Shown here: piece by piece, positions 5,518 through 8,800 of the stretch
Layout of the letters: every line of letters starts with the position of its first letter
Position numbering within the stretch: position 1 is the first letter of the stretch
Source of the DNA: an uncultured Oscillospiraceae bacterium
GTDB lineage: Bacteria; Bacillota; Clostridia; Oscillospirales; Oscillospiraceae
DNA length: 8,800 nucleotides
Reading direction: 5' to 3'
NCBI GenBank assembly: GCA_910579485.1
Contig: CAJTVO010000135.1
Coordinates: 1-8,800, forward strand
Notes under the pieces: model-generated
Told to the model about the DNA's origin: nothing
The model's database searches: none
Seen by the model: only the letters and a program-made list of their open reading frames with translations
Position numbers and translations under genes: made by a program

Positions 5518-6137
5518 TATTCCTGTTCCTGGGCTTGCTTTTTCTGAATGTCCAGGGCGGCGATGCCGTAACGGGCGATCAGCAGGGCATTGACGATGAG
5601 GCAGAACGCGGTGGAATCCACGACCTCGCTGTCCGCCAGATCGGTGAGGGCGATGCCGTCTCCGTTGGCGTAGATGTCTCTGGCCGCGCCCAGCAGGGTG
5701 TAGCCGTGGGGCGAGATGCCCTTGGTAGTGGCATAGCTGAACATGATGCCGTCCCGGTAGAAACAGTTGGCGGTGCGTGTGGCGGTGTCCAGGTCGGAGG
5801 TCAGCAGATACATGGCGGCGATGTAGGCGGGGGTGTCCCTCCGCCGGTCGCTGCCCTCTCTGGCCCGCAGCGCCTGCATCCGCTGACGGTGGCCCTCGTC
5901 CAGCCACATGGACCCACGGAACAGCCGGACGGCGGTGTGCAGCTTGGCCTCCAGCTTGGGGTCGTGGGGAAAGCTATCCAGCAGGGCCTCCTCGTAGCCG
6001 ACAGCACCGGCCTCGATGCGCTCCGCCAGCCAGGGGCAAACCTTCTGGGAACAGCCCAGCTTTTTCCCCCTGTATTCGGTGCAAAACTTACAGTCTACAT
6101 CCTCCATCTCATACTTAAAATGAGAGGTTTTCTGCAT
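5517..6137 (-). CDS. Conserved-type ICE protein with N-terminal four-cysteine motif, function unknown
   Basis: 206 residues. Four cysteines near the start (C16-x2-C19-x9-C29-x4-C34) suggest a small zinc-binding knuckle. The rest looks helical, with EAGAVGYEEALLDSF (about 43-57) and an alanine-rich segment (about 115-135); there is no membrane segment or signal peptide. I chose ATG 6137; AAAGGAG lies 14 bases upstream, a long spacer, so M11 (6107) is an alternative without a good SD. It sits between parB and the rep-like gene, where I have seen similar uncharacterised proteins in Tn1549-like elements. A DNA-binding or partition/replication accessory role is a guess from position and the Cys motif. 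I cannot name the family. Confidence 0.7.
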   Translation of the reverse strand: MQKTSHFKYEMEDVDCKFCTEYRGKKLGCSQKVCPWLAERIEAGAVGYEEALLDSFPHDPKLEAKLHTAVRLFRGSMWLDEGHRQRMQALRAREGSDRRRDTPAYIAAMYLLTSDLDTATRTANCFYRDGIMFSYATTKGISPHGYTLLGAARDIYANGDGIALTDLADSEVVDSTAFCLIVNALLIARYGIAALDIQKKQAQEQE

Positions 6138-6159
6138 GAAGTGAAAAAATCTCCTTTCC

Positions 6160-6208
6160 CGGACATAAGAAAACCGGGCAGAGAAAAGCTCCGCCCGGTG
6201 GATGTCCG
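6160..6208 (-). terminator. Two-tier hairpin between parB and the Cys-rich gene
   Basis: On the minus strand an 11-bp inner stem (6199-6189 with 6183-6173, one G-U) starting ACCGGGC is followed by TTTCTT, and a 7-bp outer stem CGGACAT/ATGTCCG (6208-6202 with 6166-6160) encloses it. It lies 17 bases after the parB stop. This may be an intrinsic terminator or attenuator reducing expression beyond parB, or an RNA-stability element at the 3' end of the parAB message. The SD of the next gene comes directly after it. Confidence 0.5.
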
Positions 6209-6224
6209 ATATAGAATTGTGATG

Positions 6225-7163
6225 TTACCGTTCCTGGCTGCGCTGGCGCTTTTTCAACCAGCTTTCCAGCAGATTGATGATGGTTTCCTCCATCTTTTTC
6301 GGAGTGTAGGACTTGGGAAAATATTTCCGCAGGGTGTCGGTGGTCAGCACAATGCGGTCAACCTCCGGCTTTTTCTGCTCCGACATAACGGACAGCATGG
6401 TGTCCTCATTCAACTCCCCGGACTGGCTCATTTTCTTCATACGCTGTGCCTGGGACAGGGAGGGTGTGGCCTGTTCGCTCTCCATGGTTTCCACCAATAG
6501 GGCCTGTTCCTCCGGCTTCAGATAGGAAAGCTCTGATGCAGGGGTGACGGCAATTTTCTTGTCCTCCACCATCTGTTGCAGCTCCGGGGATAACTCGGTC
6601 AGGCGGATAAGACGCTGAATTTGGGAGGAGCTGTCCGGCGAATTTTCCGCCAAAAGCTCACGGGAAGTCATGCCTTGAAAATTCTGCCCAACTTGGGCAG
6701 AATTTTCTTTGGCCGGTCTGCCCGCCCTACGTCTGATAGCATCCAGCTTCATTTTGTATGCCTGGGCCTTTTCCATGGGGGAGATATTTTCCCGCTGAAT
6801 GTTGCTGTCCACCATGTAGATAATGGCGGTGTCCCGGTCCAGGTCCCGGACGATCACCGGCATGGTTTCCAACCCCGCCAGCTCACAGGCCCGCTTGCGC
6901 CGGTGGCCTGACACCAGCTCATAGCCGCCGTCCTCCCTGGGTCGGGCAATGGCGGGCATGAGTACCCCGTACTCCTTCACGCTCTCCACCGTCTCTTTCA
7001 TGGTATCATCGTCCCGGACGGAAAAAGGGTGATCCGGGAAAGGAAACAACTCTCCCAGGGGAATCTCCATCACCTTTTCGCGGGCCGCATCCTGACGGTT
7101 CTCCTCGGTGGTGAACAGGTCATCGACTGACGCCAGCTCTACTTTTCTCGCGCTGCTTTTCAA
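6225..7163 (-). CDS. parB: ParB/RepB/Spo0J-family partition protein, TTG start
   Basis: 312 residues. ParB N-terminal domain (about 33-120): IPLGELFPFPDHPF, the GxxRxxA motif as SGHRRKRACELAG (85-97), and NIQRENISPMEKAQAY (121-136), which is the typical ParB/Noc nucleotide-linked region. A helix-turn-helix follows (about 165-195, SRELLAENSPDSSSQIQRLI) with a C-terminal dimerisation-type region. The start is TTG at 7163: it follows AGGAGGTGAT, a full match to the anti-SD, and lies inside the 3' end of parA (44-bp overlap), so the pair is coupled. ParB binds the centromere parS and acts with ParA to keep the excised circular element in daughter cells. A perfect 31-bp palindrome is embedded in its own coding sequence. 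Confidence 0.92.
   Translation of the reverse strand: MKSSARKVELASVDDLFTTEENRQDAAREKVMEIPLGELFPFPDHPFSVRDDDTMKETVESVKEYGVLMPAIARPREDGGYELVSGHRRKRACELAGLETMPVIVRDLDRDTAIIYMVDSNIQRENISPMEKAQAYKMKLDAIRRRAGRPAKENSAQVGQNFQGMTSRELLAENSPDSSSQIQRLIRLTELSPELQQMVEDKKIAVTPASELSYLKPEEQALLVETMESEQATPSLSQAQRMKKMSQSGELNEDTMLSVMSEQKKPEVDRIVLTTDTLRKYFPKSYTPKKMEETIINLLESWLKKRQRSQER
6677..6707. repeat. Perfect 31-bp palindrome inside parB; candidate parS
   Basis: GAAAATTCTGCCCAA (6677-6691), one central C, then TTGGGCAGAATTTTC (6693-6707), with no mismatch. It encodes ENSAQVGQNF in ParB. It is unlike the chromosomal parS TGTTTCACGTGAAACA. The flanking bases do not continue the symmetry. Partition-site function is inferred only from symmetry and location. 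Confidence 0.85.
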
Positions 7164-7941
7164 TCTTTATCACCTCCTGAGTCAGGTTTTTGTATGCTGC
7201 CGCCACTTTGCCATTGGGGTCGTGGGCAAAGATACTCTTTCCCTCGGCGCTGGCCTCTTTAGCCCGGACGGAATGGGGGATTTCCGAAGAAAAGACGTTG
7301 ATCTTGCTGCCGTAGGTATTCCGAATCAGACCGGCGATTTCCTTGGCAAAGTTGGTTCGGTTGTCCACCATTGCCAGCAGGATGCCGTCGATCTGGAGTT
7401 TGGGATTGATCTGCCGCCGCACCTTGGCGACCGTCTGAAGAAGCTGCTCCAGGCCCTTGGCCGGGAGGTACTCAGCGGAGACGGGAATAATAATGCGGTT
7501 GGCAGCGGCCAGGGCATTGACGGTGAGCATCCCCAAAGACGGCTGGCAGTCCAGCAGGATATGGGTGTACTGCTTCCGCACCGTGTCCAGATACTGCCGG
7601 AGAATTGTCTCCCGGCTCATGGCGTTCACCAGGGAAACCTCCATGCCGGACAGCTGAATATCAGAGGGCATGAGGTCGAAGCCCTCCGGGTGATGCAGGA
7701 TTCCCTCGCCGGGGGTAATAGGCTGGTCGGTCAGGACCTTGCCCATCATGTCGGAGATCGTGACGGGCAACTGGTCCGGCTGGGGATGCCCCAAGCTGAT
7801 GGTCAAGCTGGCCTGGGGGTCCAGATCCACAGCTAACACCTTCTTCCCGGCCTGGGCCAGACCAGCGGCCAGATTGACGCAACTGGTCGATTTCGTCACG
7901 CCCCCTTTTTGGTTGACAAGCGCCAGAATTTGCGCGTTCAT
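7120..7941 (-). CDS. parA: ParA-family partition ATPase
   Basis: 273 residues. Deviant Walker A KGGVTKST (12-19; the usual G before K is T here, but KGGxxK[ST] is kept), Walker A' VLAVDLDPQAS (36-45), and Walker B-type ILLDCQPSLG (128-137) define the ParA/MinD/Soj family. The deviant lysines K12 and K17 are present. ATG at 7941 has an AAGGGAGTGA SD. It is the first gene of the minus-strand run. ParA ATPases move or position DNA bound by ParB. In an ICE they probably stabilise the extrachromosomal circle or serve transfer. Transcription appears to start in the 7960-8180 leader, which contains a terminator-like hairpin. Confidence 0.93.
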   Translation of the reverse strand: MNAQILALVNQKGGVTKSTSCVNLAAGLAQAGKKVLAVDLDPQASLTISLGHPQPDQLPVTISDMMGKVLTDQPITPGEGILHHPEGFDLMPSDIQLSGMEVSLVNAMSRETILRQYLDTVRKQYTHILLDCQPSLGMLTVNALAAANRIIIPVSAEYLPAKGLEQLLQTVAKVRRQINPKLQIDGILLAMVDNRTNFAKEIAGLIRNTYGSKINVFSSEIPHSVRAKEASAEGKSIFAHDPNGKVAAAYKNLTQEVIKIEKQREKSRAGVSR

Positions 7942-7960
7942 GTTGGTTCACTCCCTTACC

Positions 7961-7993
7961 GAAAATAAAAAGGACGCTTTTAGCAAGCGCCCT
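7961..7993 (-). terminator. Terminator-like hairpin in the parA leader
   Basis: The minus strand has AGGGCGCTT (7993-7985), a 5-base loop, AAGCGTCCT (7979-7971), one G-U pair, then TTTTATTTTC. It is an intrinsic-terminator shape ending about 20 bases before the parA start. It could block transcripts entering from outside the element or attenuate the parA operon. No opposite-strand gene needs it. Confidence 0.6.
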
Positions 7994-8187
7994 TCACAAA
8001 ATTTATATTGACTTAAATTCTTATGCGTTGTATCATAGGCATACAGACAATCAAAAATGGATTCCAGGTGTTCAATACACAGCCTTATGGTCATTTTTGG
8101 TGGGAGAAAGGCACAAAAAAATACAACCTCTCTCCTGCACATCCAAGACACTCTCAACCCTCATTAGAGGGGTTGCACAACGCTTGT
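7994..8187. other. Element terminus between parA leader and tRNA fragment, non-coding
   Basis: No convincing gene. It holds a hairpin CAACCC..GGGTTG (8155-8175) and GCACAA-CGC-TTGT(GC) (8175-8189), a perfect 6-bp inverted repeat abutting the tRNA-like sequence. The segment is more AT-rich toward parA. It probably contains the parA promoter and integrase arm sites, but I cannot place a promoter with confidence. Confidence 0.5.
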
Positions 8188-8248
<61 letters not shown>

Positions 8249-8249
<1 letters not shown>

Positions 8250-8288
8250 AAACAAGACCACAAAGCCAACGCTTTGTGGTCTTGTTTT
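8249..8288 (+). terminator. Perfect 18-bp terminator of the tRNA gene
   Basis: AAAACAAGACCACAAAGC (8249-8266), CAAC loop, GCTTTGTGGTCTTGTTTT (8271-8288). It directly follows the encoded CCA, ends in TTTT, and works in principle in either direction because of the A-run on the left. Native to the chromosomal tRNA locus. Confidence 0.85.
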
Positions 8289-8336
8289 ACCCAAAAGAAA
8301 AATGAGAATTCGGACACCTAAAATCTTAAGCAAACC

Positions 8337-8387
8337 GCCGCCCTCACCTGCCGGAAACTATCCGGTGGGCCGAGGGCGGCTTTTTTA
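8337..8387 (+). terminator. Second intrinsic terminator upstream of the right-edge gene
   Basis: GCCGCCCTC (8337-8345) pairs with GAGGGCGGC (8372-8380), with an inner CCGGA/TCCGG stem, followed by TTTTTTATTT. It lies immediately before the ribosome binding site of the gene at 8415, so it may end transcripts from the tRNA side or act as a leader attenuator. Confidence 0.7.
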
Positions 8388-8414
8388 TTTCAATAGCAAG
8401 GAGGAGGGATCAAC

Positions 8415-8800
8415 ATGGCATATCGGAAAGTCTACTTTCGCATCCGTACCGACTGCTTCAGCGGAGTGATAGATGAGGACAGCATCCAGCCCCTGCAAGA
8501 GCAGCTATCGAAAGCGCGAACCTTCCGCTGCTATCACGTGGACCGCTACGAGGAATACCGGGATCTGAGCGATGAAGCGTATCGGGCGGAACTGGAGGCC
8601 AAGCGGGATGAGATCACAGATTATATCCTGGAAAAATGCAGGACAAAGCGCAGCAATCTTTACATTGTAGACCCCGTTGCGATCCATGTTGCGGAACACT
8701 TTGCAATTCTTCGTCTGTGTGACAAAGACAAGCGCAATAAGATCGGGAACCAGTTTGTGGCTGAACTGATGGACCAACTGCTCCAGAAGGGCTGGCTGGT
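8415..8800 (+). CDS. Unrecognised protein, N-terminal 128 residues, runs off the window
   Basis: The ATG at 8415 follows AAGGAGGAGG with a 7-base spacer, a strong SD. The frame stays open to the end of the window. The protein begins MAYRKVYFRIRTDCFSG and is rich in charged residues, with DEDSIQPLQEQLSKA, a tyrosine/arginine-rich middle, and no membrane segment or signal peptide. I see no family motif. It lies beyond the tRNA fragment and two terminators, so it is probably a chromosomal gene of the host and not part of the element. Whether a neighbouring island supplies it cannot be judged from here. Confidence 0.75.
   Translation, partial: MAYRKVYFRIRTDCFSGVIDEDSIQPLQEQLSKARTFRCYHVDRYEEYRDLSDEAYRAELEAKRDEITDYILEKCRTKRSNLYIVDPVAIHVAEHFAILRLCDKDKRNKIGNQFVAELMDQLLQKGWL

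Noticed and set aside
5457..6500. Plus-strand ORF of 347 residues opposite the Cys-rich gene and parB
   Set aside because: Long only because of GC-rich codon bias on the opposite strand; overlaps clear ParB coding and has no domain.
7108..7836. Plus-strand ORF of 242 residues opposite parA
   Set aside because: Shadow of ParA, which has clear Walker motifs.
7948..8157. Minus-strand ORF of 69 residues at the element end, possible excisionase
   Set aside because: No SD, no helix-turn-helix pattern, runs through the parA leader hairpin.

Overview
The window looks like one end of an integrative and conjugative element (ICE) of the Tn1549-like family in a GC-rich Firmicute, probably a gut Clostridia member. 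The evidence is the gene order parA - parB - Cys-rich protein - Rep-like wHTH protein - DUF4406 - toprim/DUF3991 protein - pcfB - virD4 coupling protein - maff2, all on the minus strand, with GGAGG-type ribosome binding sites throughout. No integrase, relaxase or VirB4 is visible, so only part of the element is here.

Layout, right to left, which is the direction of transcription. From about 8250 to 8800 there is flanking (probably chromosomal) DNA: a perfect 18-bp terminator, a second terminator, and the 5' part of an unrecognised plus-strand gene that leaves the window. At 8188-8249 lies the 3' part of a tRNA-Ala(GGC) gene without its acceptor 5' strand and with only an imperfect D-arm. This is the arrangement expected at the distal att site of an element inserted in a tRNA 3' end, so the element occupies everything to the left. 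From 7941 down to 4526 is a partition and replication module (ParA, ParB, a CxxC protein, and a winged-helix Rep-like protein). From 4478 to 803 are DUF4406, toprim, PcfB and VirD4. PcfB and VirD4 are the coupling module that delivers the relaxosome to the type IV channel. The maff2 gene (725-585) is cut short.

From about 590 to 1 the DNA changes to AT-rich sequence carrying the 5' regulatory region of a ribosomal-protection tetracycline resistance gene (tet(M)/(O)/(W) type). The coding region should start just left of base 1, on the minus strand. The leader contains an extended -10 promoter, a 7-codon ORF with a strong SD, mutually exclusive antiterminator and anti-antiterminator stems, a 14-codon leader ORF and a terminator hairpin. 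The tet cassette therefore seems to have landed inside maff2, in the same direction as the transfer operon.

Most notable structure not explained by the genes: (i) a roughly 150-nt rod hairpin at 355-502 whose nine wobble pairs are all G-U when read as plus-strand RNA; (ii) a perfect 31-bp palindrome inside parB, a candidate parS; (iii) 15-bp-period repeats plus an AT-rich tract inside the rep-like gene, a candidate in-gene origin; (iv) toprim and pcfB each have ATT and ATC where the family's ATG is expected, while parB uses TTG and virD4 GTG. All family assignments are from reading the sequence; no database search was run.
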